Assembly (NCBI GenBank): GCA_023267755.1
Contig: JAHFMR010000007.1
Span: 1 to 36,411, forward strand
Direction of reading: 5' to 3'
Source: a bacterium
GTDB taxonomy: Bacteria; Patescibacteriota; Minisyncoccia; Phycocordibacterales; Phycocordibacteraceae
DNA length: 36,411 nt
Shown here piece after piece: positions 1 to 6,497 of the stretch. The notes under the pieces are model-generated. The model worked only from the letters and a program-made list of their open reading frames with translations, ran no database searches and was not told the DNA's origin. Within the stretch, counting starts at the first letter, position 1; every line of letters starts with the position of its first letter. Both the position numbers and the translations under genes were made by a program.

Positions 1-2
1 TG

Positions 3-116
3 CAGACCACGGGAGACTTCGTCTATCCACAAGCGAGAGAAGAAGGGAACTCCTTCGTGGCGAAGGAGACGGGGGAGATTGTGGTGACGGAGGGGATGGT
101 GGTGTTTTTCCGATAG
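3..116 (+). CDS. C-terminal end of an unidentified protein (partial)
   Basis: An open frame enters from the left edge and runs 37 codons to a TAG at 114-116, ending ...TEGMVVFFR. The start lies outside the window. The peptide looks like ordinary soluble protein, alternating charged and beta-prone residues, but I do not recognise a family. Support is only the open frame, its good composition and its position directly before rpmE on the same strand. It could be a chance open frame. Confidence 0.4.
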   Translation, partial: QTTGDFVYPQAREEGNSFVAKETGEIVVTEGMVVFFR

Positions 117-149
117 ATACGGCGGATACTGGCGTGTTTGGGAGGCTCG

Positions 150-158
150 TGATATTCT
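150..158 (+). promoter_or_regulatory. extended -10 box of rpmE (TGATATTCT)
   Basis: TG-A-TATTCT ends 6 bases before the rpmE ATG, so initiation at the usual distance would fall on or next to the start codon. No good -35 was found. The match to the pattern before many genes here is the main support. Confidence 0.5.
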
Positions 159-164
159 CCAGGG

Positions 165-416
165 ATGAAAAAGGATATCCATCCGGACACGTACCGCCAG
201 GTACTTTTTGAAGATATCGCCTCGGGCGCGCGTTTTCTTATTGGTTCCACTATCCACACTACCGAGACCGGGAAGTGGGAAGATGGTAAGGAGTACCCGA
301 AGCTCGTCGTGGAAATCTCTTCTAAGTCGCATCCGTTCTATACCGGTGAGGAGCGTACGCTCGATAAGGCTGGTCGCGTGGAACGTTTCAAGCAGCGCGC
401 CGCTAAAAAGCAATAA
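165..416 (+). CDS. rpmE: 50S ribosomal protein L31, type B (cysteine-free)
   Basis: This 83-residue protein is bacterial L31, a small protein at the large-subunit central protuberance that bridges to the small subunit. It opens with MKKDIHP and carries the family core [16 protein letters not shown] followed by a GRVERFK segment. The zinc-ligand cysteines of type A L31 are absent, which marks it as the zinc-independent type B form. Its length is normal for that type. The ATG at 165 is chosen because it gives the canonical N terminus and lies 6 bases behind an extended -10 box. It heads a translation block (prfA, rpsB, tsf), although a large palindromic gap separates it from prfA. Confidence 0.93.
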   Translation: MKKDIHPDTYRQVLFEDIASGARFLIGSTIHTTETGKWEDGKEYPKLVVEISSKSHPFYTGEERTLDKAGRVERFKQRAAKKQ

Positions 417-423
417 ACGCTTC

Positions 424-576
424 GCAGCGTGCCTGATTTTGGGTACACGATTTTCCTGCTAGAAAATCGCACCACAGGAGTACTTCTTGTTTTCTAATTC
501 GCTCCGCTTATAAGAAAACAAAGTCGCTCAGTCCTCGCGCCGTCGCGCTGCGGAGCCCCAAAATCAGGCACGCTGC
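424..576. repeat. large nested palindromic element between rpmE and prfA
   Basis: Two perfect 20-base arms, 424-443 and 557-576 (GCAGCGTGCCTGATTTTGGG and its complement), enclose 113 bases. Inside lie a perfect 8-base inverted repeat CGATTTTC/GAAAATCG (448-455, 462-469) and a 9-base one TTGTTTTCT/AGAAAACAA (487-495, 513-521). As RNA this could form a multi-branched structure. The inner segment 534-552 is a 19-base exact copy of a segment inside dnaE (17187-17205). There is no T-run, so it is not a typical intrinsic terminator. Confidence 0.8.
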
Positions 577-589
577 TTCGCTTTTCGCG

Positions 590-595
590 TATACT
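590..595 (+). promoter_or_regulatory. -10 box of prfA (TATACT)
   Basis: TATACT lies 12 bases before the prfA ATG, which predicts a 5' leader of only about 5-6 bases. No Shine-Dalgarno sequence is visible in the gap. Confidence 0.5.
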
Positions 596-607
596 AAAGA
601 TAAGCAT

Positions 608-1546
608 ATGATCGACTACTCGCCCGAATATAAGAAGAACTTCGCGACGGCGTATCTCGCCGAGGAATACGAGCGTCTCGAGAAGGAGGCGATAGACGCG
701 CGCGCCTCTGCCGGAGCAGACGAAGATCTCATACAGATGGCAGAAGAGGATGAGGCGCGCGTCCGCGCGCGCCAGGAGGCTATCCTCACCGAGATAGAAC
801 AGATCCTCGCGAAGGAGAAGGAGGAAGTCGCCCATCCGACCTCGGTCGTGATGGAGCTGCGTGCGGGTGCGGGTGGCGATGAGGCCACCATCTTTGCAAA
901 CGACCTGAAGGAGATGTATCAGAAGTACGCCGAACGGCGCGGCTGGAAGACGCGTGTTATCGACGACCTCACGTTCGAAATCGTCGGTGCCGATGCCTAC
1001 AGCGCCCTGCGCTATGAGACGGGTGTGCACCGGGTACAGCGCGTCCCGCTGACCGAGAAGTCGGGCCGCATCCACACCTCCACCGCGTCGGTCGCGGTGC
1101 TCCCGATTCGCGCTAAGTCGAAGATAGAGATTAATCCGACCGATATCGAGATGGAGTTCTCGCGCAGCGGCGGGGCAGGCGGCCAAAATGTGAACAAGGT
1201 CGAGACGGCCGTGCGGCTCATCCATAAGCCCACCGGTATCGACGTGCGCTCCTCCTCCGAGCGCAGTCAGCTCGCCAACCGCGAAAAGGCGATGCAGATC
1301 CTCACCGCCAAGCTCGATTTTCTGCACGAGGAGGAAGAGGCCAAGAAGCACGCGGCTGTCCGTAAGGAGCAGATAGGCACTGCCGACCGCTCAGAGAAGA
1401 TCCGCACCTATAACTACCTTCAGGACCGTATTACCGACCACCGGCTGAAGGAATCCTGGCATAACCTGCCGAAGATGATGCTCGGTGATATCGACGATAT
1501 TGTGCAGGCGCTCCAGGCGGCGGGGAGCGCTCCGGCGCTTGCGTAA
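608..1546 (+). CDS. prfA: peptide chain release factor 1 (short N-terminal domain)
   Basis: RF1 recognises UAA and UAG in the ribosomal A site and triggers peptide release. The protein has the RF1-type PxT tripeptide as PLT (residues 147-149) in [10 protein letters not shown], where RF2 would have SPF, and the catalytic GGQ at 191-193 in [11 protein letters not shown]. At 312 residues it is roughly 45 shorter than typical RF1 (about 360), and the loss is in the N-terminal helical domain. The ATG at 608 follows a TATACT box by 12 bases, so the short form does not look like a wrong start. rpsB follows after 30 bases. Confidence 0.95.
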   Translation: MIDYSPEYKKNFATAYLAEEYERLEKEAIDARASAGADEDLIQMAEEDEARVRARQEAILTEIEQILAKEKEEVAHPTSVVMELRAGAGGDEATIFANDLKEMYQKYAERRGWKTRVIDDLTFEIVGADAYSALRYETGVHRVQRVPLTEKSGRIHTSTASVAVLPIRAKSKIEINPTDIEMEFSRSGGAGGQNVNKVETAVRLIHKPTGIDVRSSSERSQLANREKAMQILTAKLDFLHEEEEAKKHAAVRKEQIGTADRSEKIRTYNYLQDRITDHRLKESWHNLPKMMLGDIDDIVQALQAAGSAPALA

Positions 1547-1561
1547 CAGGAGCTTTTCAGG

Positions 1562-1567
1562 TAGATT
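1562..1567 (+). promoter_or_regulatory. possible -10 box of rpsB (TAGATT)
   Basis: TAGATT ends 9 bases before the rpsB ATG. The match is weak, and rpsB may simply be co-transcribed with prfA. An AGGAG sits about 20 bases upstream of the ATG, too far to be a normal ribosome binding site. Confidence 0.25.
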
Positions 1568-1576
1568 AGCTGAATA

Positions 1577-2275
1577 ATGACTACAGGAAGCGATACGTCC
1601 GCCTTCAAGCGCCTCTTCGACACGGGGGCGCATTTCGCGCAGGTAAAGAGCCGTCGTCACCCCTCGATGCAGCCGTTTCTGGTTGGAACTAAGGGGCGTC
1701 AGGAGATTATCGACCTCGTGAAGACGACCGAGCAAGTCGAGGCGGCGAAGGCAGTGATGGCGGCGCTCGCGAAGGAAGGGAAGACAATCCTCTTTGTTGG
1801 CGGGAAGGTGGAAATAGCGGCCATCGTCAAGAAGGCAGCTGAAGAGATTGGTGCCCCATTTGTCGCTGCGCGTTGGCTCGGCGGTACGATCTCAAACTGG
1901 AGCGAGATTAAGAAGCGCGTCGATCGTCTCGCTGAGATCCAGGAGCTGTCAGCTACTGGTGCACTCGCCAAGCAGCACACCAAGCTCGAGCTCGTGAAGA
2001 TTGGCCGCGAGAAGACGCGTCTCGAGACGCGTCTCGATGGCATCACCACGCTCACCAAGAAGCCGGACGTGCTTCTCGTCGTCGATACCAAGCATGAGAA
2101 GCATGCGGTCAAGGAGGCAAACGACGCGGGTATCCCGATTATTGCCATTATGAGCTCCGACTGTGACTTGAAGGAAGCGGCGTATCCTATCGTCGCCAAC
2201 GACACCTCGCGTGAGACGGTGAAGCTGATTCTCGCGGACCTCACCGAGGCCTTCGCGAAGGGACAGGCGGCTTAG
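1577..2275 (+). CDS. rpsB: 30S ribosomal protein S2
   Basis: S2 (uS2) is a late-assembling protein of the small subunit. The 232-residue product shows the family landmarks in order: an N-terminal GAHF (family GVHFGH), HPSMQPFLVGTKGRQEIIDL, the ILFVGGK segment, ARWLGGTISNW near residue 100, and near 180 PDVLLVVDTKHEKHAVKEA, then GIPIIAIMSSDCD. The length matches the family. It lies between prfA and tsf; rpsB-tsf is a conserved bacterial pair. Here the two are split by a 24-bp palindrome directly after the stop codon, with a separate -10 candidate before tsf. Confidence 0.97.
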   Translation: MTTGSDTSAFKRLFDTGAHFAQVKSRRHPSMQPFLVGTKGRQEIIDLVKTTEQVEAAKAVMAALAKEGKTILFVGGKVEIAAIVKKAAEEIGAPFVAARWLGGTISNWSEIKKRVDRLAEIQELSATGALAKQHTKLELVKIGREKTRLETRLDGITTLTKKPDVLLVVDTKHEKHAVKEANDAGIPIIAIMSSDCDLKEAAYPIVANDTSRETVKLILADLTEAFAKGQAA

Positions 2276-2277
2276 CC

Positions 2278-2366
2278 GAAGAGAGCAGGAATACTTTTTC
2301 TTGCTCCTTCGGGCCTCGTCAGAACGAGTCAGCCAGTCGCAGAGAAAAAGTATTCCTGCTCTCTTC
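2278..2366. repeat. 24-bp perfect inverted repeat between rpsB and tsf
   Basis: Arms at 2278-2301 and 2343-2366 are perfectly complementary (left arm begins GAAGAGAGCAGGAATAC) and enclose a 41-base loop. The loop holds a small CTCGT/ACGAG hairpin. The element starts 3 bases after the rpsB stop. The right arm is not followed by a T-run, so it may act as a processing site, a 3'-end stabiliser or a mobile palindrome rather than a classical terminator. Confidence 0.8.
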
Positions 2367-2374
2367 TAAGTGTG

Positions 2375-2383
2375 TGATATTAT
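2375..2383 (+). promoter_or_regulatory. extended -10 box of tsf (TGATATTAT)
   Basis: TG-A-TATTAT ends 12 bases before the tsf ATG and just after the palindrome, so tsf may be transcribed separately from rpsB with a leader of about 5 bases. Confidence 0.45.
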
Positions 2384-2395
2384 TTTAAATACCTT

Positions 2396-2977
2396 ATGGA
2401 AATTACGACTGAAATAATTAAAGAGTTGCGTGAGAAGACCGGTGTCTCGGTTATGCAGTGCAAGAAGGCGCTCGAGGAGGCGGGCGGCGACCTCGCCAAG
2501 GCAGAGGTCATCCTCCGCAAGCGTTCGGCAGAAGCCGCAGAAAAGAAGGAGTCGCGCGAGCTCGGCGCGGGGACGATTGGCAGCTATATCCACGAGAATA
2601 TGGTCGGCGCGATGGTGCTCCTCTCGAGCGAGACTGACTTCGTCGCCAAGAATCCAGAGTTCGGCGAGCTCGCACGCGCTGTCGCGATGCAGGTCGCCGC
2701 GACCGACCCTAAGTACGTGAGTGCCGATGAGATCCCTACTGAGACAAAGCAGGCAGCAATTGAGGTGTTCGAAAAGGAAGTCGCCGATAAGCCCTCCGAT
2801 ATGCAAGCGAAGATTCTTGATGGGAAGCTGATGAGCTATTTCCGCGATCAAGTGTTGCTCGATCAGGCCTTCATCAAGGATGAGACTAAGACCGTGCGTG
2901 GGCTTCTAAACGAGGCGACACAGAAGTTCGGTGAGCGTATCGAGATAACCCGCTTCGCGCGTCTCTCTGTCCGCTAA
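2396..2977 (+). CDS. tsf: translation elongation factor Ts
   Basis: EF-Ts is the nucleotide-exchange factor of EF-Tu. The 193-residue product begins with the UBA-like domain (IKELREKTGVSVMQCKKALEEAGGDLAKA), and the core contains the EF-Tu-contact motif ETDFVAKN near residue 80. It is shorter than the E. coli protein (283) and close to the compact Thermus-type form (about 196), so only one core subdomain appears present. The last residues RIEITRFARLSVR match the family end. A GTG-started membrane gene follows after 5 bases. Confidence 0.96.
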   Translation: MEITTEIIKELREKTGVSVMQCKKALEEAGGDLAKAEVILRKRSAEAAEKKESRELGAGTIGSYIHENMVGAMVLLSSETDFVAKNPEFGELARAVAMQVAATDPKYVSADEIPTETKQAAIEVFEKEVADKPSDMQAKILDGKLMSYFRDQVLLDQAFIKDETKTVRGLLNEATQKFGERIEITRFARLSVR

Positions 2978-2982
2978 CTGCC

Positions 2983-3387
2983 GTGGCGTATCTCGTCTTC
3001 TTGTTTATTGCACTCGCGCTCCTCGCGGGCTTCTTTATGCTCACGAGCTATGAGGCGCGGCGCGGCGCACGCGTCTACGCGCCACAGCGCGCAGCGCTCG
3101 ACGAGCATATCGATCGTATCGAGTTTGTTCTCGAGCACGTCGACCTCGTCGCCTTCGCGAAGGATGAAGCCCGTCGCTTTATCGGGTGGGTGAGTCACAG
3201 TGTCGCACACCTCTCGCTCCAGGCGGTGCGCTCGGTGGAGCGATTCCTCACACGCGCTGTCCGCTATCTGCGGAATAGACACGCCTCCGATACCGCTCCG
3301 GGGGAAAATGTGAGAGAGTTTGTAAAGACCCTTTCCGACTTCAAGGAGCAGTTGAAGGAGACAACGCCCGAGGTGCCGGAAATATAA
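2983..3387 (+). CDS. small membrane-anchored protein of unknown function
   Basis: This is a 134-residue protein starting at GTG (2983), 5 bases after the tsf stop, so it is probably co-expressed with tsf. Residues 3-20 (YLVFLFIALALLAGFFML) form one transmembrane segment. The rest is soluble and amphipathic, with helical stretches rich in Arg, Glu and Val and an acidic/proline tail (KETTPEVPEI). I do not recognise a family. Composition matches the neighbouring core genes, so it looks native rather than acquired. Confidence 0.7.
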   Translation: MAYLVFLFIALALLAGFFMLTSYEARRGARVYAPQRAALDEHIDRIEFVLEHVDLVAFAKDEARRFIGWVSHSVAHLSLQAVRSVERFLTRAVRYLRNRHASDTAPGENVREFVKTLSDFKEQLKETTPEVPEI

Positions 3388-3392
3388 GTATT

Positions 3393-3468
3393 GCCGAGAT
3401 AGCTCAGTTGGTAGAGCAACTCACTTGTAATGAGTAGGTCGTCGGTTCAAATCCGACTCTCGGCTCCA
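3393..3468 (+). tRNA. tRNA-Thr (anticodon UGU), CCA encoded
   Basis: The cloverleaf can be drawn by hand: acceptor GCCGAGA pairs with TCTCGGC, D arm GCTC...GAGC, anticodon stem ACTCA/TGAGT with loop CTTGTAA (anticodon TGT), T stem GTCGG/CCGAC with loop TTCAAAT, discriminator T, and an encoded CCA at 3466-3468. The anticodon reads Thr codons. The antisense ORF ending in RVGFEPTTYSLQ is the well-known false ORF over tRNAs. Confidence 0.97.
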
Positions 3469-3499
3469 AAATCAGTAAAGCGATGCCTGGAATTTGCCA

Positions 3500-3508
3500 T
3501 GCTATACT
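3500..3508 (+). promoter_or_regulatory. extended -10 box of the toxin-antitoxin pair (TGCTATACT)
   Basis: TG-C-TATACT ends exactly 6 bases before the ATG at 3515, which predicts a leaderless antitoxin message. It lies inside the longer TTG-started ORF of the track (3494), which argues against that start. Confidence 0.6.
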
Positions 3509-3514
3509 AGCATT

Positions 3515-3730
3515 ATGACCACTGCGACCCTCAAAAGAAACATCACCCGCATGGCGCGCGAAAGCGTCCAGGAAGCCGTGCGTGCTGAAATGATGCATTT
3601 GCGTGCCTCTGCACTTCCCTTGGTGTCTGCAAGCGAACAGCGCGAGATTGTTAGGAAATATAAGAAGCCCACACATGAAGCGGCTCGTTCTGTGCGCGCC
3701 TCTTTTTTAAGTAATGGACTGGACGTTTGA
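3515..3730 (+). CDS. putative antitoxin of a RelE/ParE-type module
   Basis: This is a 71-residue, mostly helical, charged protein (MTTATLKRNITRMARESVQEAV...) with no family I can name. Its role is inferred from position: it overlaps the next gene, a RelE/ParE-fold toxin, by 17 bases, and antitoxin-first order with an overlap is typical of type II modules. A DNA-binding motif is not obvious. The start at 3515 is preferred over the TTG at 3494 because the TGCTATACT promoter box overlaps that longer start. Confidence 0.65.
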   Translation: MTTATLKRNITRMARESVQEAVRAEMMHLRASALPLVSASEQREIVRKYKKPTHEAARSVRASFLSNGLDV

Positions 3731-3989
3731 TTTCTCGCGTCAAGCCGACAAATTTCTCACACAACAGCACATCACCGACGACGTTATCATTGATGCCGTC
3801 GGACGCGCACTCCGCAAACTTGACGGCGAAATAATCGCCATTGATCTTAAACACCTCCATGATCCTTGGAAAGGATTTTATAGAGTACGTATACAGAAAG
3901 TGAGAATCATCTTCTCGTTTGATGCGTATGAACGTCGAGTTAATGTTGCTGTTATTGATTTCAGGGATAGAGTCTATCGTAAGGTTTGA
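3714..3989 (+). CDS. RelE/ParE-superfamily toxin
   Basis: This 91-residue protein has the layout of the RelE/ParE fold: an N-terminal beta strand (MDWTFDFSRQADKFLTQQ), two helices with a dimer-like charged face, LKHLHDPWKGFYRVRI followed by KVRIIFSFD, and a last strand VAVIDFRDRVYRKV. The YRVR...RIIFSF...DFRDRVY pattern is the family core. RelE members cut mRNA on the ribosome and ParE members poison gyrase; the sequence alone does not say which applies here. It overlaps its putative antitoxin by 17 bases and sits just behind tRNA-Thr, in an accessory stretch. Confidence 0.8.
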   Translation: MDWTFDFSRQADKFLTQQHITDDVIIDAVGRALRKLDGEIIAIDLKHLHDPWKGFYRVRIQKVRIIFSFDAYERRVNVAVIDFRDRVYRKV

Positions 3990-4124
3990 TAAGGGGAGTT
4001 CGAACGAAGTCGTAAAAGCACTCCAGAATCAGCAAGGTTTCGCCTTGCGGGGTCTTACAAATCCTTCTAAAATGGAGGTCTAGAAGAGGATTTTCGACTT
4101 AGTTACAAAAACAATTTAAAAATT

Positions 4125-4277
4125 ATGAATCAAAATAAATGCGAATGCGGCCATCTAGATGTGAATCACCGAGGTGAGTTCAACCTTATCGCACAAAATG
4201 ATAACCCCGAATTTGTTAAAGATAAAGGATTTTGCCAACTCTGTGATTGTAAACTTTTTGAGCAACAGACGCCCTGA
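4125..4277 (+). CDS. 50-residue Cys-rich protein, probable zinc ribbon (not in ORF track)
   Basis: This 50-codon frame, too short for the supplied track, encodes a protein with two metal-ligand knuckles: CECGHLDVNH near residues 6-15 and CQLCDC at residues 37-42. The C-x-CGH-x4-H plus CxxCxC pattern suggests a one-zinc treble-clef or ribbon fold. There is no recognisable catalytic domain. Upstream bases are AT-rich, with no clear Shine-Dalgarno sequence. It lies between the toxin and a small membrane protein in the accessory islet. Real coding is supported by the ordered Cys/His pattern; the function is unknown. Confidence 0.65.
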   Translation: MNQNKCECGHLDVNHRGEFNLIAQNDNPEFVKDKGFCQLCDCKLFEQQTP

Positions 4278-4291
4278 GTGAGGGCTACGGG

Positions 4292-4300
4292 TGCTAGAAT
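4292..4300 (+). promoter_or_regulatory. extended -10 box (TGCTAGAAT)
   Basis: TG-C-TAGAAT ends 12 bases before the ATG at 4313, giving a leader of about 5 bases for the small membrane protein. Confidence 0.45.
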
Positions 4301-4312
4301 GGGATAGTAATT

Positions 4313-4654
4313 ATGGATCAAGCTTTACTAATGTCGATGCCACTATTCGCTTCTCTTACCACAGCGAGTGCTGCTGGTTTCATTGTTATCACGTATGAAG
4401 ATCTTGCCACACAACAAGGGTGGCCGGTAGGGCGACTTTTTCGAGACGATATCTTCAGGTTGATTTTTGGCGGCTTTTCAGTAATCGGTTCGGTTGGATT
4501 TACCATCATTAATTTTTCGTTTTTGTGGGGCGTAGGAATTTTGATGCTTGGTTTTGTCTGCGCATTCATCCTTAGTTTCCTCTTAAAAAGTTTTGTGCAA
4601 TGGATGGCAATCGTTCTGATTATTATTTCTTGGCTACTCCAATTTTTTATTTAG
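4313..4654 (+). CDS. small polytopic membrane protein
   Basis: The 113-residue protein has three to four hydrophobic segments: about 7-26 (weak), 49-67 (FGGFSVIGSVGFTIINFSF), 69-90 (LWGVGILMLGFVCAFILSFLL) and 94-113. A charged loop (EDLATQQGWPVGRLFRDD) lies between the first two. I recognise no family. It resembles small membrane proteins seen near toxin-antitoxin modules, but no motif supports a specific role. Local composition is more AT-rich than the core genes, consistent with the accessory islet. Confidence 0.6.
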   Translation: MDQALLMSMPLFASLTTASAAGFIVITYEDLATQQGWPVGRLFRDDIFRLIFGGFSVIGSVGFTIINFSFLWGVGILMLGFVCAFILSFLLKSFVQWMAIVLIIISWLLQFFI

Positions 4655-4716
4655 CCGGAGATATTACAGAGCAATATCAAGAATTATTGTACTAATCCAC
4701 TGAGGAAAGATTTCTG

Positions 4717-4722
4717 TATACT
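4717..4722 (+). promoter_or_regulatory. -10 box (TATACT)
   Basis: TATACT ends 8 bases before the ATG at 4731, again predicting an almost leaderless message. Confidence 0.45.
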
Positions 4723-4730
4723 TAACCCTA

Positions 4731-5315
4731 ATGACTATAAATCCTAAAATTCTTATACCAATAGTCTTTGGCGCCCTAGTTCTTGGCGCAATTTTTATGT
4801 TCCTTGCAAAACAAGAGAATCCCAAGATGATTCAAGGAGCCACATCAAACGGAAACTATGTAGATACCCCAAGCATTGGAGCGAGTCCGGACTATGGAAA
4901 AGATTTCAAGTCGTACACAAGCCCTCTCGGTTTTTCATTTAAATATCCGCCGTATATGCGAATTATTGAAGATCCGAATATACCTACTGTGTACGTGGCA
5001 ACTAATGTGGGCGAGGACGAACCGTTTGTTGCAATTGTGATAAGTGCTGCAGAAAACAATCTTTCCCTAACGCCTGAGCAATGGTTGCTCAGTAAGAATT
5101 CCGGGTATAACCGGTCGACGAAGCGGGATGGCAATTATTACAAGACTCATGTCGATGGACAGGAGGCAGTGTATACGGATGGCGATATGTGGACGGTGGT
5201 AAACACTCCGGACAACAAGACACGCGTCAGTATCACATTCACTGCTGAAGGTAGTTCAGATATTCCTTTTACCGAAATGGGTATTGTCATGGAGTCATTT
5301 ACCTTCACACAATGA
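4731..5315 (+). CDS. membrane-anchored extracytoplasmic protein, PsbP-like or similar fold
   Basis: This is a 194-residue protein with an uncleaved signal anchor at residues 8-26 (LIPIVFGALVLGAIFMFLA), a short linker, then one globular domain outside the membrane. The domain starts SYTSPLGFSFKYPPYMRI and ends with alternating strands (TRVSITFTAEG...MESFTFTQ). The 'GFSFKYP' opening is common in anchored lipoprotein-like proteins of CPR and Gram-positive bacteria that resemble PsbP/Mog1 folds. I infer that fold from memory of the pattern and cannot verify it. No catalytic residues stand out. Confidence 0.65.
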   Translation: MTINPKILIPIVFGALVLGAIFMFLAKQENPKMIQGATSNGNYVDTPSIGASPDYGKDFKSYTSPLGFSFKYPPYMRIIEDPNIPTVYVATNVGEDEPFVAIVISAAENNLSLTPEQWLLSKNSGYNRSTKRDGNYYKTHVDGQEAVYTDGDMWTVVNTPDNKTRVSITFTAEGSSDIPFTEMGIVMESFTFTQ

Positions 5316-5334
5316 AGCAGTATGGCCGGATAGA

Positions 5335-5366
5335 TAAAAAAGAAGACCCGGGAGTTCCAGGTCTTC
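5335..5366 (-). terminator. intrinsic terminator of the minus-strand gene 5368-5751
   Basis: On the minus strand GAAGACC pairs with GGTCTTC and is followed by six Ts. It starts 2 bases after the stop codon. It also lies 20 bases beyond the converging plus-strand gene. Confidence 0.85.
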
Positions 5367-5367
5367 G

Positions 5368-5751
5368 TCAGGCTGCCTTTCGTTCAGCCTTTCGCTTTTC
5401 TGCGTCCTCGCGCGCCCATTCGCGGCGCATTTCCGCTTCGCGGTCTTCGAGTTCGCCAGGACATAATGGGTAGTGGTGTTTTTCTACCTCGAGCCTTCTC
5501 CGCTTTTTCTGTCCAGGGATACACTTCCCCGGATGACAGACATACACGTGCGCTTCGTACCAATCGCCTGGCGATATGGGCTCTTTGCACCAAGAACAGT
5601 CGTGATATTGCCACGCCATCCGGTCATAGCTACGAAGGAATCGCCTGTATTCTCGATACGTCAGGTCATTCACCGCATGGGGGACGCCCCAGTCTGATAC
5701 GTCAATCTGAAGTGGGGTTGCCACTTCATGCAGAACAAGATTGTCTGGCAT
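5368..5751 (-). CDS. Cys/His-containing small protein of unknown function (SD-led)
   Basis: The 127-residue protein carries a likely zinc site: CSWCKEPISPGDWYEAH near residues 53-69, then further Cys and His residues (CHPGKC, KHHYPLC). It ends in a long charged helix (DREAEMRREWAREDAEKRKAERKAA). No family is recognised; the layout recalls zinc-binding HNH-like or PARP-finger-like modules, without their catalytic residues. Unlike the core genes it has an evident Shine-Dalgarno GAGGAG 9 bases before the ATG, a leader of about 26 bases and its own terminator. Confidence 0.7.
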   Translation of the reverse strand: MPDNLVLHEVATPLQIDVSDWGVPHAVNDLTYREYRRFLRSYDRMAWQYHDCSWCKEPISPGDWYEAHVYVCHPGKCIPGQKKRRRLEVEKHHYPLCPGELEDREAEMRREWAREDAEKRKAERKAA

Positions 5752-5783
5752 AATCGTGGCTCCTCAGGAAAGAACAAGACCGC

Positions 5784-5792
5784 ACGATACCA
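5784..5792 (-). promoter_or_regulatory. extended -10 box (TGGTATCGT) of gene 5368-5751
   Basis: TG-G-TATCGT on the minus strand lies 32 bases before the ATG, leaving room for a leader that contains the GAGGAG ribosome binding site. Confidence 0.4.
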
Positions 5793-5825
5793 CACCTTCC
5801 AGTCAGTAGCGAGGCGGCTCCAAAG

Positions 5826-6491
5826 TTAGCGAGTGCTGGTGGTCGTGGCGAGTGCCCCCTTGGGGAATTGTTTCTCGAGGTCTTCAAGCGAGGTGAAGCC
5901 GTGTGACTGCTTGCCGTTTATGACGAAGGCAGGCAGGGCGCCGCGCACTTTGTTAATCGTGATGAAGGTCTGCAGGGCGCCGAGGTCGAGATTGTAGTCA
6001 AAGGAGTAGACGCGCAGGCTTGGGTAGGTATTGCGCAGATACGAGAGCGCGTAGCCGGCCTTGTCGCAGGCGCTGCAGTCGCCCGCATTGCTGTAGAAGT
6101 AGAGAACCGTGACCGGCTTGGTGCCGCAGGCCACCGCGAGCCGCTTCGTGATTAAATAGTCGCGGATCTCGAGCAGAGAGTACTGCTGCTTGAGACGGAT
6201 TACTTGTGCGTTGTCGGTACCGAGCTGGTTCTCGGTGTAGGAGAGACGATTGCCGAGGTCGGCGAGACTGCTCACCAGTGTGGTCGATGAAGCGATGCTG
6301 TCGCAGGGCGCGCTCTCGAGCAGAGAGAACTGCGTGTCGAGCGAGAGAGTGTCGATAGAGAGTTGGTCTTCTATCGCCGAGAGTTCGGTGAGGCGCGCAT
6401 TGTTCAGATAATTAACAGCGTAGGCGACCGTGCCGGTAATAGCGGCAGCGATGATAAGAGAGATAATCGAATTGCGGATAAAAAGCGGCAT
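5826..6491 (-). CDS. membrane-anchored thioredoxin-fold protein
   Basis: This is a 221-residue protein with an N-terminal membrane anchor (residues 6-27), a helical region (30-118) and a C-terminal thioredoxin-like domain (125-212). The active-site CxxC is C139-S-A-C142 in YFYSNAGDCSACDKAG, and the cis-proline loop is RGALPAFVING (P187). This fits an extracytoplasmic thiol-disulfide oxidoreductase of the DsbA/TlpA class. Its preferred redox direction cannot be read from sequence. It begins 6 bases after the GT2 glycosyltransferase stop, so the two are very likely co-translated. Possible clients are secreted Cys-rich proteins such as the one at 12748. Confidence 0.85.
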   Translation of the reverse strand: MPLFIRNSIISLIIAAAITGTVAYAVNYLNNARLTELSAIEDQLSIDTLSLDTQFSLLESAPCDSIASSTTLVSSLADLGNRLSYTENQLGTDNAQVIRLKQQYSLLEIRDYLITKRLAVACGTKPVTVLYFYSNAGDCSACDKAGYALSYLRNTYPSLRVYSFDYNLDLGALQTFITINKVRGALPAFVINGKQSHGFTSLEDLEKQFPKGALATTTSTR

Positions 6492-6497
6492 AGAGTA

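Noticed and set aside
494-1351. Minus ORF of 285 residues
   Set aside because: It lies opposite prfA and part of the palindrome; prfA has all family motifs. High-GC codon use creates long shadow frames.
3404-3676. Minus ORF of 90 residues ending RVGFEPTTYSLQVSCSTN
   Set aside because: It is the antisense reading of tRNA-Thr, a well-known false ORF type.
3494-3730. TTG start of the antitoxin ORF
   Set aside because: The TGCTATACT promoter box lies inside the extra seven codons, so ATG 3515 is more likely.
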